Notes under the pieces: generated by a model
The model's database searches: none
What the model saw: only the letters and a program-made list of their open reading frames with translations
What the model was told of the DNA's origin: nothing
Assembly: GCA_015065885.1 (NCBI GenBank)
Contig: SVPJ01000016.1
Coordinates: 1-44,869, forward strand
DNA length: 44,869 nucleotides
Direction: 5' to 3'
Source: Oscillospiraceae bacterium
GTDB taxonomy: Bacteria > Bacillota > Clostridia > Oscillospirales > Acutalibacteraceae
Position numbers and translations under genes: made by a program
Shown here: one piece after another, positions 16,677 to 25,627 of the stretch
Layout of the letters: the number at the start of each line of letters is the position of its first letter
Numbering within the stretch: position 1 is the first letter of the stretch

Positions 16677-17528
16677 TTATCGACCGTTTTGCTGTTTTGC
16701 CGCGGTCAGCGTGTTTTGCATCAGCATGGCGATCGTCATGGGACCCACACCGCCGGGTACGGGGGTGATGTATCCCGCGACAGGCTCCACCGCGTCGTAG
16801 TCCACGTCGCCGCAAAGATTGCCGTTTTCGTCGCGATTCATACCCACGTCGATGACGGCGGCACCCGCTTTCACCATATCGGCGGTCACGAACTTCGCGC
16901 GGCCCACCGCCGCCACCAGAATATCCGCTTCGCGGCAGATGGCGGCGAGATCTTTCGTGCGGGAGTGGCACACCGTGACGGTGCCGTTTTCATGCAGCAA
17001 CAGCATCGCCATCGGCTTGCCCACGATGTTACTGCGCCCGATGACCACGCACCGCTTGCCTTCGGGCGAAATGTCCGCGCTGTGTAAGAGCTCCATTACG
17101 CCCGCGGGGGTGCAGGGCAGGAAGGTGTAATCCCCGACCATAATGTGTCCGACGTTTGCTACGTGGAACGCATCCACGTCTTTTTCGGGTGCGATGGCGG
17201 CGATGACCGCCTTATCGTCGATGTGACGCGGCACCGGCAACTGGCAGAGAATGCCGTTCACCGCCGGGTCGGCGTTCAGTTTTTCGATCAGCGCGACCAA
17301 CTCCTCCTGCGTCGTCTCGGCAGGCAGGGCGTATTCGAACGAGCGGATACCGCACGCTTCGCACGCCTTTTTCTTGTTGTTCACGTACACGCGGGAGGCA
17401 CTGTCGTCTCCCACCAAAATGACCGCCAAACCGACCGAAACACCTTCGGTACCCAGCGCCGCAACCTCGGCCGCGACCCGTTCCTTTACCGCGGCCGAAA
17501 CCGCCTTACCGTCAAGAATCTTCGCCAT
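16677..17528 (-). CDS. folD: Bifunctional methylenetetrahydrofolate dehydrogenase/methenyltetrahydrofolate cyclohydrolase
   Basis: A 283-residue cytosolic enzyme linking 5,10-methylene-, methenyl- and 10-formyl-tetrahydrofolate for purine and formyl-Met synthesis. Seen: [13 protein letters not shown] near residue 48 (catalytic Tyr and Lys), [10 protein letters not shown] (the QLPLP substrate motif), [11 protein letters not shown] (NAD(P) binding) and [11 protein letters not shown] near the end. Length is typical. The start is set at ATG 17528 because GGAGG lies nine bases upstream; an ATG three codons earlier would abut the RBS. Its first 17 bases overlap the end of lgt, so it is the last gene of the ymfF-ymfH-lgt-folD operon. 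Confidence 0.96.
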   Translation of the reverse strand: MAKILDGKAVSAAVKERVAAEVAALGTEGVSVGLAVILVGDDSASRVYVNNKKKACEACGIRSFEYALPAETTQEELVALIEKLNADPAVNGILCQLPVPRHIDDKAVIAAIAPEKDVDAFHVANVGHIMVGDYTFLPCTPAGVMELLHSADISPEGKRCVVIGRSNIVGKPMAMLLLHENGTVTVCHSRTKDLAAICREADILVAAVGRAKFVTADMVKAGAAVIDVGMNRDENGNLCGDVDYDAVEPVAGYITPVPGGVGPMTIAMLMQNTLTAAKQQNGR

Positions 17529-18522
17529 TGTAAACATCCTCCTCTTCGGCGCCGTCCAGCGCCGCCAATTCCGCCATATCCTCGGCAGAAACGTCGATTT
17601 CTTCGTTTTCGATCACCGCCGCTTCGTCTTCCTGTAGGGTGATGGTCTCCACTGCGGGAGTCAGCGTGCGGGGCAGGCGACGGCTCTTGTTTTGGAACAC
17701 CACATACAGCATCAGACCAAGCAACACGGTGAGTACCGCCACAAAGCAAGACACCTTCATTTTGCCCATCATCAAACTGTCGGTGCGGGTGAGTTCAATG
17801 AAGAAGCGTCCGATGCCGTACCACACGAGATAGAGCGAGAAGATCTGCCCTTTGAATTTGTACGCTTTTTTGCTCAAAAAATGCAACAATACGAAGCCGA
17901 GCAGGCACCACAGCGATTCATACAAAAAGGTGGGATGCACGGGCAGCGACGGGTCGAAGTTTTCGATGCTTGCATTGGTGTTTGCACCCGATTGAATGAG
18001 GTTGCCGCTCATACCCCACGGCAGGGTAGTGTTGCCGCCGAACGCCTCCTGATTGAAGAAGTTGCCCCAACGGCCGATTCCCTGACCGATCAAAAAGCCG
18101 AGTGCCGCAAGGTCCATCATCGGGGCGAGCGGGACTTTGCGCAGTTTGCACATCAAGACACCGCTTAAAAACGCACCGATGATACCGCCGTAAATGCCGA
18201 TGCCGCCTTCCCATATGTACAAAATGGTGATGGGGTCGGCAAAATACGCCGCGCGGTCTTCCGAAAACAGCACGTAGTAGAGCCGCGCACCCACGAAGCC
18301 CACCACGGTGCATACCAGCACCACGTCGATCATACGGTCGGAATCGATGTCGAAGGACTTTGCGCGTTTGAGACCGTAGGTCACCGCCAGCAAAAAGCCG
18401 AGCGCGATGAGGACGCCGTACCACTTCACCGTGAATTCGTTACCGAACAGTGAAAAGGAAAACAACGTGTCGTCAATGGCGAATTTCCACCCCAGTGCGG
18501 GGAACGAAATAAAAGAATCCAT
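17512..18522 (-). CDS. lgt: Prolipoprotein diacylglyceryl transferase
   Basis: A 336-residue membrane enzyme that moves diacylglycerol from phosphatidylglycerol to the lipobox cysteine of prolipoproteins. About seven helices are visible. The Lgt signature is intact: [18 protein letters not shown] (~145-162) with the essential Arg, followed by [10 protein letters not shown] and [15 protein letters not shown]. Unusual: an acidic C-terminal tail of ~60 residues ([20 protein letters not shown] type) beyond the last helix, longer than in E. coli Lgt (291). The start ATG has AGGAGG upstream. It sits 37 bases after the ymfH-like stop and overlaps folD by 17 bases. Confidence 0.96.
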   Translation of the reverse strand: MDSFISFPALGWKFAIDDTLFSFSLFGNEFTVKWYGVLIALGFLLAVTYGLKRAKSFDIDSDRMIDVVLVCTVVGFVGARLYYVLFSEDRAAYFADPITILYIWEGGIGIYGGIIGAFLSGVLMCKLRKVPLAPMMDLAALGFLIGQGIGRWGNFFNQEAFGGNTTLPWGMSGNLIQSGANTNASIENFDPSLPVHPTFLYESLWCLLGFVLLHFLSKKAYKFKGQIFSLYLVWYGIGRFFIELTRTDSLMMGKMKVSCFVAVLTVLLGLMLYVVFQNKSRRLPRTLTPAVETITLQEDEAAVIENEEIDVSAEDMAELAALDGAEEEDVYNGEDS

Positions 18523-18559
18523 ATAAACCTCCTATTGTTCTGCTATGTATTTCGTCCCG

Positions 18560-19834
18560 TCAGCGGGGACGAATGACCGACAGCACCGTACGCTCACGGC
18601 ACAGCGATTTTTGAAGCAACGCTTCGACGTCGTCGCGCGTCAGCGCGGCGGCGGCCTCCAATTCTTCAAAGGGGGCAAGTTTTCGGAAGTGCCCGTTCAT
18701 CAACTGGTCGCCGCAATCCTCCACGTCGTTCAGCGACATGACCGCCGTGCCGTACAGCGCGTTGCGCGCCGCTTCAAACGCCGCGGGATCAATGCCGTCA
18801 CGGCGCAGACGGTCGGCTTCGTCGGCGATCGCTGTTGCCACCGCCTCGGGGTCGCGGCTCTCGCCACCGAAGAGAAACGCCGCGTAGCCGGGGCCGTCAA
18901 ACAACTCCATGCCGAAACTGCGGTTGATGAGTTCCTCTTTCATCAAACGGGTGTACAGCGGCGAGGAATGTCCCGCGAGGATTTCAAGCAGCGCTTCGCC
19001 CGCGAGCGCCTCTTTGGGCGGGAGCGGTGCCATGCCCTCCATCGGGTGCTTAAACCCGAAATAGAACAGCGGAGCCGCTACCGTCATTTTCTGCTCTACC
19101 CGTGCGGTGCCGACTTCCCGCGGCTCGTGCGGGTCGGGGCGGTCGAGTTGCCACAAGGGGGCAGGTTTCAGCAAGCGGTCTGCGACGCTTAGCACCTGCT
19201 CTACCGTCACGTTGCCTGCCACCGCCAGCACCATGTTGTGCAGGTTGTAAAACGCGTTGTAGCAACCGTAGAGCAGTTCGGGGGTGATGCGGGCAATGCT
19301 TTCCACCGTGCCCGCGATATCGGTGCGGACGGGATGGGTTTGATACATCGCCTGTAAGAGGTTGAAGAATACCCGCCAGCCGGGGGTATCGTCGTACATA
19401 CGGATCTCCTGACCGATGATACCGCGTTCCTTTTCCACCGTCGCTTCGGTGAAATACGGAGCCTGCACGAAGTCCAGCAGGATCTCGAGCGACGGGGTGA
19501 TATCCCCGCTGCCGTTGAACAGATAGGCGGTGCGTTCAAACGAGGTGAAGGCGTTCGCGTCCGCGCCCGTCGCGGCGTACCGCTGAAACGCGTCGCAATC
19601 CTCGTTTTCAAACAACTTGTGTTCGAGATAGTGGGCGATGCCTGCGGGCACTTCGGTGTGGGTGCCGTTCAAGTCGAATGCCGTGTCGATCGAGCCGTAA
19701 TTCGTGCCGAACACGGCGTAATGGGATTGGTAACCTGCTTTGGGCCAGACGAAGATGGTCAGCCCCGAGGGGTGGTCGATACGGGTGACCGTCTCCCCCG
19801 TGCGGGGGTTGTGAAACACGGTTTGGTTATTCAC
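18560..19834 (-). CDS. M16-family zinc peptidase, YmfH-like active subunit
   Basis: A 424-residue pitrilysin-type protein. The inverted zinc motif HYLEH (H68, E71, H72) is intact, with the third ligand probably in EKERGIIGQEI ~75 residues later. The second half is the usual degenerate M16 repeat. It begins with GTG, preceded by AAGGAGG within the end of the previous gene, and overlaps it by eight bases, so the two are translated together. Family knowledge: M16 enzymes often work as a pair of one catalytic and one inactive subunit, and its partner is directly upstream. The substrate is unknown. Confidence 0.92.
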   Translation of the reverse strand: MNNQTVFHNPRTGETVTRIDHPSGLTIFVWPKAGYQSHYAVFGTNYGSIDTAFDLNGTHTEVPAGIAHYLEHKLFENEDCDAFQRYAATGADANAFTSFERTAYLFNGSGDITPSLEILLDFVQAPYFTEATVEKERGIIGQEIRMYDDTPGWRVFFNLLQAMYQTHPVRTDIAGTVESIARITPELLYGCYNAFYNLHNMVLAVAGNVTVEQVLSVADRLLKPAPLWQLDRPDPHEPREVGTARVEQKMTVAAPLFYFGFKHPMEGMAPLPPKEALAGEALLEILAGHSSPLYTRLMKEELINRSFGMELFDGPGYAAFLFGGESRDPEAVATAIADEADRLRRDGIDPAAFEAARNALYGTAVMSLNDVEDCGDQLMNGHFRKLAPFEELEAAAALTRDDVEALLQKSLCRERTVLSVIRPR

Positions 19835-21122
19835 CGCCTTCGCCTCCTTCCTCTGCTTCGCCGTTCGGCAGCAGTCGGAACTCGCACGCGATCTCCCACG
19901 CCTTTGCCGCTGCCGTTACCTGCTCACGGGTGACGGTCAGCAGTGCGTCCGCCGCTTCCTCAGGAGTCTGCAAAACGTCTTCCAACGCCTGCCCGTCATA
20001 CCATCCGATGAGCGTGCTTTGCAGATCGCCCACCGTGCGGTATTGGCTGACGAGATAGCGGCGGGTGTTTTCGAGATCTTCGTCCGTAAACTCGCCCGCT
20101 TTCAGCAATGCCAACTGCCGTTCGATCTCGGCACGGGCAACGGACAGTTTGTCCGCTTCCACCCCGCTGTCGATCATGCCGACACCTTTCAAACGGTCAA
20201 ACGAGGACATACAGTAATAACAAAGGCTTAACTTTTCGCGCACCGTGCGGAACAGCATCGCAAACGCCGTGCCGCCGAACAGCGCATTCGCCATACGGTT
20301 GGCGGGTACGTCCACCGTATCGGCGGTGTTCACGAAGCCAAGCACCATTTTGCCCTGCGCTACCGCCATCAATTCCTCGCCGTCGCGGCGAGTATCCACC
20401 GTGGTGCGGCGGGTGACCGTAAGATCGCACGGGGTGCGGTCAATGGCGCAAAAGCCGTCCACAAACGGGGCGGCAACGGCGTGCCCGTCTCCGTTTCCGT
20501 GATAGAGGATCTGCACGCGGGCGGTACGCAGCACCCGCTCCCACGCCGCCGTCACGTCGGCGGCGGTGAGGGCGGCGACTGCCGCCTCGGTGCCCGAAGC
20601 ACGCACGGCGTACGGTTCCCCTTCACACAGCAGTTCGGTGCAACGGGTGCGGGCATAGCCGCGTTTGTTGTTGATCTCCGCGCGGATGGTCTCCAAAAGA
20701 CAGCGGCGTTCTTCCTCCATATCGTCATGGCGGAACGTGCCGTTCTCCAACACGGGGCGGAACAGCATCTCACACAGCAGGGCGGCACACTGCGCCGCCA
20801 CCGCTTCGCCGTTTAAAGCAAAACGGTCGTCCAGGCAGGTCATCTGCAGATACAGCGCCTGCGCTTCTCCCACGCGGCGCACCGCCGCGGTCAGCCGCGC
20901 ACCGTACAAGCGGTCGAGTTCCCGCTTGAGCGCGGGAAAATCGGGGAAGGTGCGGCAGGCACGCCGTAAGAGAAACGGGACGAGCGCGTTTGCGGCGGCG
21001 CTTTCTTCCGAAAGCGGCACCAACAGTTGTACCGTCAACTGGGCGGTCTTAAAACGCTCGGCGGTGTCGGGTATCGCGATCACCCGCACGGCTTCGGCGG
21101 GTTCAAACACCGTGATAGACAA
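19827..21122 (-). CDS. M16-family peptidase-like protein, YmfF-like subunit without zinc site
   Basis: A 431-residue M16 homologue. Where an active member would have HxxEH there is FLLRRACRTFPDFPALKREL, so it cannot bind catalytic zinc. The family's fold-typical parts remain (LDRLYGARL, EEERRCLLETIRAEINNKRG, FGGTAFAMLFRTVREKLSLCYYC). It is the expected non-catalytic partner of the downstream active subunit. The start is TTG at 21122 with GAGGAGG eight bases upstream. First gene of the four-gene operon, behind an extended -10 promoter. Confidence 0.88.
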   Translation of the reverse strand: MSITVFEPAEAVRVIAIPDTAERFKTAQLTVQLLVPLSEESAAANALVPFLLRRACRTFPDFPALKRELDRLYGARLTAAVRRVGEAQALYLQMTCLDDRFALNGEAVAAQCAALLCEMLFRPVLENGTFRHDDMEEERRCLLETIRAEINNKRGYARTRCTELLCEGEPYAVRASGTEAAVAALTAADVTAAWERVLRTARVQILYHGNGDGHAVAAPFVDGFCAIDRTPCDLTVTRRTTVDTRRDGEELMAVAQGKMVLGFVNTADTVDVPANRMANALFGGTAFAMLFRTVREKLSLCYYCMSSFDRLKGVGMIDSGVEADKLSVARAEIERQLALLKAGEFTDEDLENTRRYLVSQYRTVGDLQSTLIGWYDGQALEDVLQTPEEAADALLTVTREQVTAAAKAWEIACEFRLLPNGEAEEGGEGGE

Positions 21123-21158
21123 CGGACAAGCCTCCTCATAATTCGTATAATTACAGAT

Positions 21159-21187
21159 AGTATACCACAGTATGGGGCGTATGAAAA
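21159..21187 (-). promoter_or_regulatory. Promoter of ymfF-ymfH-lgt-folD
   Basis: Minus-strand TATACT (21164-21159) with an extended TGG before it and TTTTCA 17 bases further upstream. The string TGTGGTATACTAT recurs in the transketolase promoter at 34437. Confidence 0.7.
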
Positions 21188-21273
21188 GAGAAAATTGCGA
21201 TATTTTTCTGTAAATTCAACAAAGTGCTGTGAACAAAACGGGTTTGCACCGAGAGGGTTGTGATTTTTGTATG

Positions 21274-21302
21274 TTGCAGGTTTGCGTGATTTTTGGTAAA
21301 AT
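21274..21302 (+). promoter_or_regulatory. Promoter of the ABC exporter genes
   Basis: TTGCAG (21274-21279) and TAAAAT (21297-21302), 17-base spacer. Confidence 0.65.
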
Positions 21303-21333
21303 GGTACTATTCGTTCCAAAGGAGGAACTCACC

Positions 21334-23070
21334 GTGAAGCGATGGATGAAATACGTAAAGCCCTATTGGTCGTTCTTTTTGCTCGGACCGCTGTGTATGA
21401 TCGTGGAGGTCATCGGTGAAGTGCTGATGCCCCGCTATCTTGCGCGGATCATCAACTTGGCGGAGCGAGGTGAACTTACGGTCGCGACGGGTCTTTGGCA
21501 GACGGTGCTGATGGTCGCTACCGCGCTTATGATGATGGCGGGCGGTGTCGGCGGTGCGTGGTTCGGTGCGAAGGCATCGGTCAACTTTGCCGCCGATCTG
21601 CGGCAGGATGTCTACGCCCGCGTGCAGACCTTTTCGTTTGCCAATATCGACAAATTCAGCACCGGCTCGCTGGTCACCCGCCTGACCAACGACGTGACCC
21701 AGTTGCAGAATTTTGTGAATATGCTGCTGCGTATGTTTTTGCGCGCACCCGGTATGATGATCGGTGCGCTCATTATGGCGTTTTCGCTGCGTCCGTCTCT
21801 CGCGACCGTGTTCACCGTGTCGGTGCCGCTGATGCTGGTGGCGATCCTGTTCATCATCCGCACCGGTTTCCCGCGGTTTGCCGCCATGCAGACCCGCATC
21901 GACAAACTGAACAATACGGTGCAGGAGAATATCACCAACGTGCGGGTGGTCAAATCCTTTGTGCGGGAGGATCACGAGAACGAAAAGTTCGGTGATGCCA
22001 ACCGTGGGCTGAAGCAGGCGGGTATGTCTGCCATGAAGGTGATGATCTTCATGCAGCCCGTAATGACCTTGTTTATGAACCTCACCGTTGTGGCGGTGTT
22101 GTGGTTCGGCGGAAATATGGTGTTGGGCGACGGTATGCCCACGGGCGATCTGTCGGCGTTTATCACCTACGTCAACCAGATCCTGTTTTCGCTGATGATG
22201 GTCACTATGATGCTGATGACCTCCTCCCGTGCGCTCGCCTCCGCCCGCCGTATCCGTGAGGTGCTGGACGAGGAGGTGGACATCGCGGATACCGCCACCG
22301 CCGACCACCGTGTGACCGACGGCCGCGTAGAGTTTAAAAACGTGGTGTTCCGTTACTACAAATCCAGTGAGGAGCCGGTGTTGCGAAACGTCGACCTCAC
22401 CATTGAAGCGGGTGAAACGGTGGGCATCATCGGCTCCACCGGTTGCGGCAAGACCACCTTGGTCTCGCTGATCCCGCGGCTGTACGATACCGACGAAGGT
22501 GCCGTGCTGGTGGACGGCGTGGACGTGCGGGAGTATCCCCTGCACGCCCTGCGTGACGGTATTGGTATGGTGTTGCAAAAGAACGTGCTGTTTTCCGGCT
22601 CGATCGCCTATAACCTGCGGTGGGGCAACGAGGAAGCAAGTGACGAGGAGATGTTTGCTGCCGCCGAAAACGCGCAGGCGGATAAATTTGTGCGCACCTT
22701 TAAAGACGGATACGATACCCTGCTTGAACAGGGCGGCACCAACGTGTCGGGCGGTCAGAAACAGCGGTTGTGCATCGCCCGCGCACTCTTAAAAAAGCCA
22801 AAGATACTCATTTTGGACGACTCCACCAGTGCGGTGGACACCGCAACCGAAGCACAGATCCGTCACGCGTTTGCCAACGAATTGCAAGATGCCACCAAGA
22901 TCCTTATTGCCCAACGCATCTCCTCGGTCGTCGAGGCGGATAAGATCGTGGTCATGGACGACGGTGCGGTGGTGGATATCGGCACGCACGAGGAGTTGCT
23001 CGCCCGCTGTGAGGAGTACGGCGAGATCTACTATTCGCAGATGGAAAAGGAGGCGAACGGCCGTGGCTAA
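21334..23070 (+). CDS. ABC exporter half-transporter with degenerate ATPase site (first subunit of heterodimer)
   Basis: A 578-residue ABC type-1 exporter: six-helix membrane domain (~10-320), then an ATPase domain with Walker A GSTGCGKTT and signature NVSGGQKQR. Walker B ends LILDDSTSAVD, with Asp where the catalytic Glu should be, and the H-loop reads LIAQRISSV, with Gln in place of His. Both changes mark the non-hydrolysing site of heterodimeric exporters such as BmrCD and TM287/288. The start is GTG 21334, with AAAGGAGG eight bases upstream; longer in-frame starts lack an RBS. Its last eight bases overlap the start of the partner gene. Likely substrates are drugs, lipids or peptides, not determinable here. 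Confidence 0.94.
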   Translation: MKRWMKYVKPYWSFFLLGPLCMIVEVIGEVLMPRYLARIINLAERGELTVATGLWQTVLMVATALMMMAGGVGGAWFGAKASVNFAADLRQDVYARVQTFSFANIDKFSTGSLVTRLTNDVTQLQNFVNMLLRMFLRAPGMMIGALIMAFSLRPSLATVFTVSVPLMLVAILFIIRTGFPRFAAMQTRIDKLNNTVQENITNVRVVKSFVREDHENEKFGDANRGLKQAGMSAMKVMIFMQPVMTLFMNLTVVAVLWFGGNMVLGDGMPTGDLSAFITYVNQILFSLMMVTMMLMTSSRALASARRIREVLDEEVDIADTATADHRVTDGRVEFKNVVFRYYKSSEEPVLRNVDLTIEAGETVGIIGSTGCGKTTLVSLIPRLYDTDEGAVLVDGVDVREYPLHALRDGIGMVLQKNVLFSGSIAYNLRWGNEEASDEEMFAAAENAQADKFVRTFKDGYDTLLEQGGTNVSGGQKQRLCIARALLKKPKILILDDSTSAVDTATEAQIRHAFANELQDATKILIAQRISSVVEADKIVVMDDGAVVDIGTHEELLARCEEYGEIYYSQMEKEANGRG

Positions 23071-25033
23071 GCGCACGTTGGAAGACCTGCAAAAACAGTA
23101 CAGCCGTGCGGCTTCCGCTCCTCGCGGGCGCGGCTTCGGCCCCGGCCCGGGCGGCGGACGGCGCGGCCCGCAGATCCACGGCGGCAAGCCGAAACGCTCC
23201 GCCGATACCGTCAAGCGGCTTGCGGGATACATCCGTCCCTATCGTCTGCATTTGGTGCTGGTGCTTTTGTGTATGTTGTTCAGCACGGTAGCCTCCCTTG
23301 CGGCATCGTATCTTATCATGCCCATCGTCAATCGCTTGAGCGGTATTGCGACCACGGCAAAGGACGGTGTGTTTGCGGTGCTGGCGGACCGTGTGATCGA
23401 TCGCTTTGCCCACCTGCCGTTTGTGGCTTCGCTGATGAGCCACTCGCCCTATGCCGCGGCGGCGACCTATCTGCTTGCCGCGTTGATCATTTTGCTTGCG
23501 GTCTACGCGGTGGCGATCGTTTCCACTTACGTGCAGAGCCGCTTGATGCTTGCCGTTTCGCAAGGAGCGGTGGAACGTATCCGCAACGATCTGTTTCAAA
23601 AACTGCAGACGTTACCGGTGCGGTTTTTTGACCGCAACGCCACCGGCGAAGTGATGAGCCGCTTCACCAACGACGTGGACAACATCGACGTGATGCTCAA
23701 CAACTCGCTCGTGCAGTTGGTGTCGGGTGTGATCACACTGGTGGGTACGTTTTCGTTCATGGTCACTACCAACTGGATACTCACGCTTGTGACGGTGGTG
23801 TTCGTGCCGCTGTTTGCGTTCGGCGGTGCGGCGATCGCCCGCCGCAGCAGCAAATATTACAGCGGTCAGCAGTCGGCGCTCGGTGCGGTCAACGGGTATA
23901 TCGAGGAAACGGTATCGGGTCAAAAGGTCATTAAGGTGTTCAACCGTGAAGAGGCGGCTGAAGAAGAGTTCGGCCTGCTCAACAACGATCTGCGCGACAA
24001 GCAGTTTAAAGCGCAGTTTTACGGCGGCATTATGGGTCCCGTGATGGGGAACCTTTCGCAGGTGAGTTACAGCGTGACCATCGGCGTGGGTGCGGTGATG
24101 ATGGTGACGGCGGGCTTCACTCCCGGCGCGCTCACCGTGTTTGCGGGCTATTCCCGCCAATTCTCGCAGCCCATCAATACGCTGTCGATGCAGACGAGCA
24201 CCATTTTTGCGGCGCTCGCAGGTGCGGAGCGGGTGTTCGGGGTGCTGGATGAAGCGCCCGAGACCCCCGATGCGGCGGACGCGCAGACCTTACCGCCGAT
24301 GAAGGGGTACGTGGAACTGAAAAACGTCACCTTCGGCTACACGCCCGACAAGGTGGTACTCCGTGATATTTCGCTGTACGCGAAGCCGGGACAAAAGATC
24401 GCGTTCGTCGGTTCGACGGGTGCGGGAAAAACCACTGTCACAAACTTGCTCAACCGTTTCTATGATATAGATGAGGGGCAAATTACCATCGACGGGGTGG
24501 ACATCCGAAAGATCCCGCGTGCCCAACTGCGCCGCAACATCGCCATGGTGCTGCAGGATACGCACTTGTTCACGGGCACGGTGATGGAGAATATCCGCTA
24601 CGGACGGCTGGACGCGACCGATGAGGAGGTCGTTGCCGCGGCAAAGACTGCCTCGGCCCACTCTTTTATTATGCGTCTGTCGGATGGATATCAGACGATG
24701 CTTGAAGGAGACGGTGCCAACCTTTCGCAAGGCCAGCGGCAGCTCTTGAACATCGCCCGTGCGGCATTGTCGAAAGCCCCCATTTTGGTGTTGGACGAAG
24801 CCACCAGTTCGGTGGATACCCGCACCGAGCGGCACATTGAACACGGTATGGATCGCTTGATGCGCGACCGCACCACGTTTGTGATCGCTCACCGCCTCTC
24901 CACCGTCCGCAACGCCAACGCCATTATGGTGCTGGAGCAAGGACGCATCATCGAGCGGGGTGACCACGACGATCTGCTCGCGCAAAAGGGTCGGTACTAC
25001 ACCCTGTATACGGGTCAGGTGGAACTCGATTAA
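23063..25033 (+). CDS. ABC exporter half-transporter with canonical ATPase site (second subunit)
   Basis: A 656-residue partner of the preceding gene. A Gly/Arg-rich N-terminal extension (~15-50, RGRGFGPGPGGGRRG and on) precedes a membrane domain that carries an enlarged loop near residues 100-130, then the ATPase domain: Walker A GSTGAGKTT, signature NLSQGQRQL, Walker B LVLDEATSSVD with catalytic Glu, and H-loop IAHRLSTV. Signature Ser-Gly is Ser-Gln here (LSQGQ). It begins with GTG at 23063 after AAAAGGAGG, inside the end of the first subunit gene, so synthesis is coupled. The Gly-rich extension is common in clostridial exporters of this type. Confidence 0.94.
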   Translation: MAKRTLEDLQKQYSRAASAPRGRGFGPGPGGGRRGPQIHGGKPKRSADTVKRLAGYIRPYRLHLVLVLLCMLFSTVASLAASYLIMPIVNRLSGIATTAKDGVFAVLADRVIDRFAHLPFVASLMSHSPYAAAATYLLAALIILLAVYAVAIVSTYVQSRLMLAVSQGAVERIRNDLFQKLQTLPVRFFDRNATGEVMSRFTNDVDNIDVMLNNSLVQLVSGVITLVGTFSFMVTTNWILTLVTVVFVPLFAFGGAAIARRSSKYYSGQQSALGAVNGYIEETVSGQKVIKVFNREEAAEEEFGLLNNDLRDKQFKAQFYGGIMGPVMGNLSQVSYSVTIGVGAVMMVTAGFTPGALTVFAGYSRQFSQPINTLSMQTSTIFAALAGAERVFGVLDEAPETPDAADAQTLPPMKGYVELKNVTFGYTPDKVVLRDISLYAKPGQKIAFVGSTGAGKTTVTNLLNRFYDIDEGQITIDGVDIRKIPRAQLRRNIAMVLQDTHLFTGTVMENIRYGRLDATDEEVVAAAKTASAHSFIMRLSDGYQTMLEGDGANLSQGQRQLLNIARAALSKAPILVLDEATSSVDTRTERHIEHGMDRLMRDRTTFVIAHRLSTVRNANAIMVLEQGRIIERGDHDDLLAQKGRYYTLYTGQVELD

Positions 25034-25061
25034 AACTTTTGAAAAAAATAGTAAAAACCTC

Positions 25062-25090
25062 TTGCATTATGGTGCGATTCGTGGTATAGT
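25062..25090 (+). promoter_or_regulatory. Promoter of the pheB-hom-lysC operon
   Basis: TTGCAT (25062-25067) and TATAGT (25085-25090), 17-base spacer, 60 bases before the first start codon. Confidence 0.8.
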
Positions 25091-25149
25091 GTAAGCCGTT
25101 ACAGCACAACTGTCCGCGAACGGTGAACAGTTCGGCAGGAGGTGACCGT

Positions 25150-25605
25150 ATGGAAGAAACAGGGGGTACCCCACGCTTGCTGGTGGTGGATACCCGCGCA
25201 TTGCCCGAAGTGTTTGAGCGGGTGCTGACCGCGAAACGCTTGCTCACGACGGGAGAGGCGACGTCCGCTTCGGAAGCGGCACGGCAGGCGGGCATTTCCC
25301 GCACCGCGTTTTACAAATATCGCGATATGGTGTTTCCGTACGACGTGTCGGCGGCGGCAGGTGACCTTATGACGGTACACTTTCTCTTGAATGACCGTCC
25401 GGGCGTGCTTTCGGCACTGCTCACCGCGTTTGCCGAAGCAGGCGCCAATATTCTCACCGTGAACCAGAACATTCCCGTGGGCGGTGCAGCGTCGGTGTCG
25501 GTCACCGCGCGATGCGACCGCTTGGGGGTGTCGTCCGAAGGATTGTTGGTGAAGCTTTCGGGTGTCGCGGGTGTGAAGCGCATTTTGCGTATTAACAGCG
25601 AATGA
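25150..25605 (+). CDS. pheB: ACT-domain protein of the PheB/UPF0735 family
   Basis: A 151-residue protein. The N-terminal third has a helix-turn-helix-like segment (ATSASEAARQAGISRTAFYK); the C-terminal part is one ACT domain (~72-151, TVHFLLNDRPGVLSALLTAF, NILTVNQNIPVGG). ACT domains bind amino acids and regulate enzymes. In Bacillus the pheB gene also lies next to amino-acid biosynthesis genes. Here it leads homoserine dehydrogenase and aspartokinase genes and may act as their amino-acid sensor. The ATG at 25150 follows AGGAGGT; the in-frame GTG at 25123 has no RBS. Confidence 0.88.
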   Translation: MEETGGTPRLLVVDTRALPEVFERVLTAKRLLTTGEATSASEAARQAGISRTAFYKYRDMVFPYDVSAAAGDLMTVHFLLNDRPGVLSALLTAFAEAGANILTVNQNIPVGGAASVSVTARCDRLGVSSEGLLVKLSGVAGVKRILRINSE

Positions 25606-25627
25606 GCCTTTAAAGGAGGATACATAT

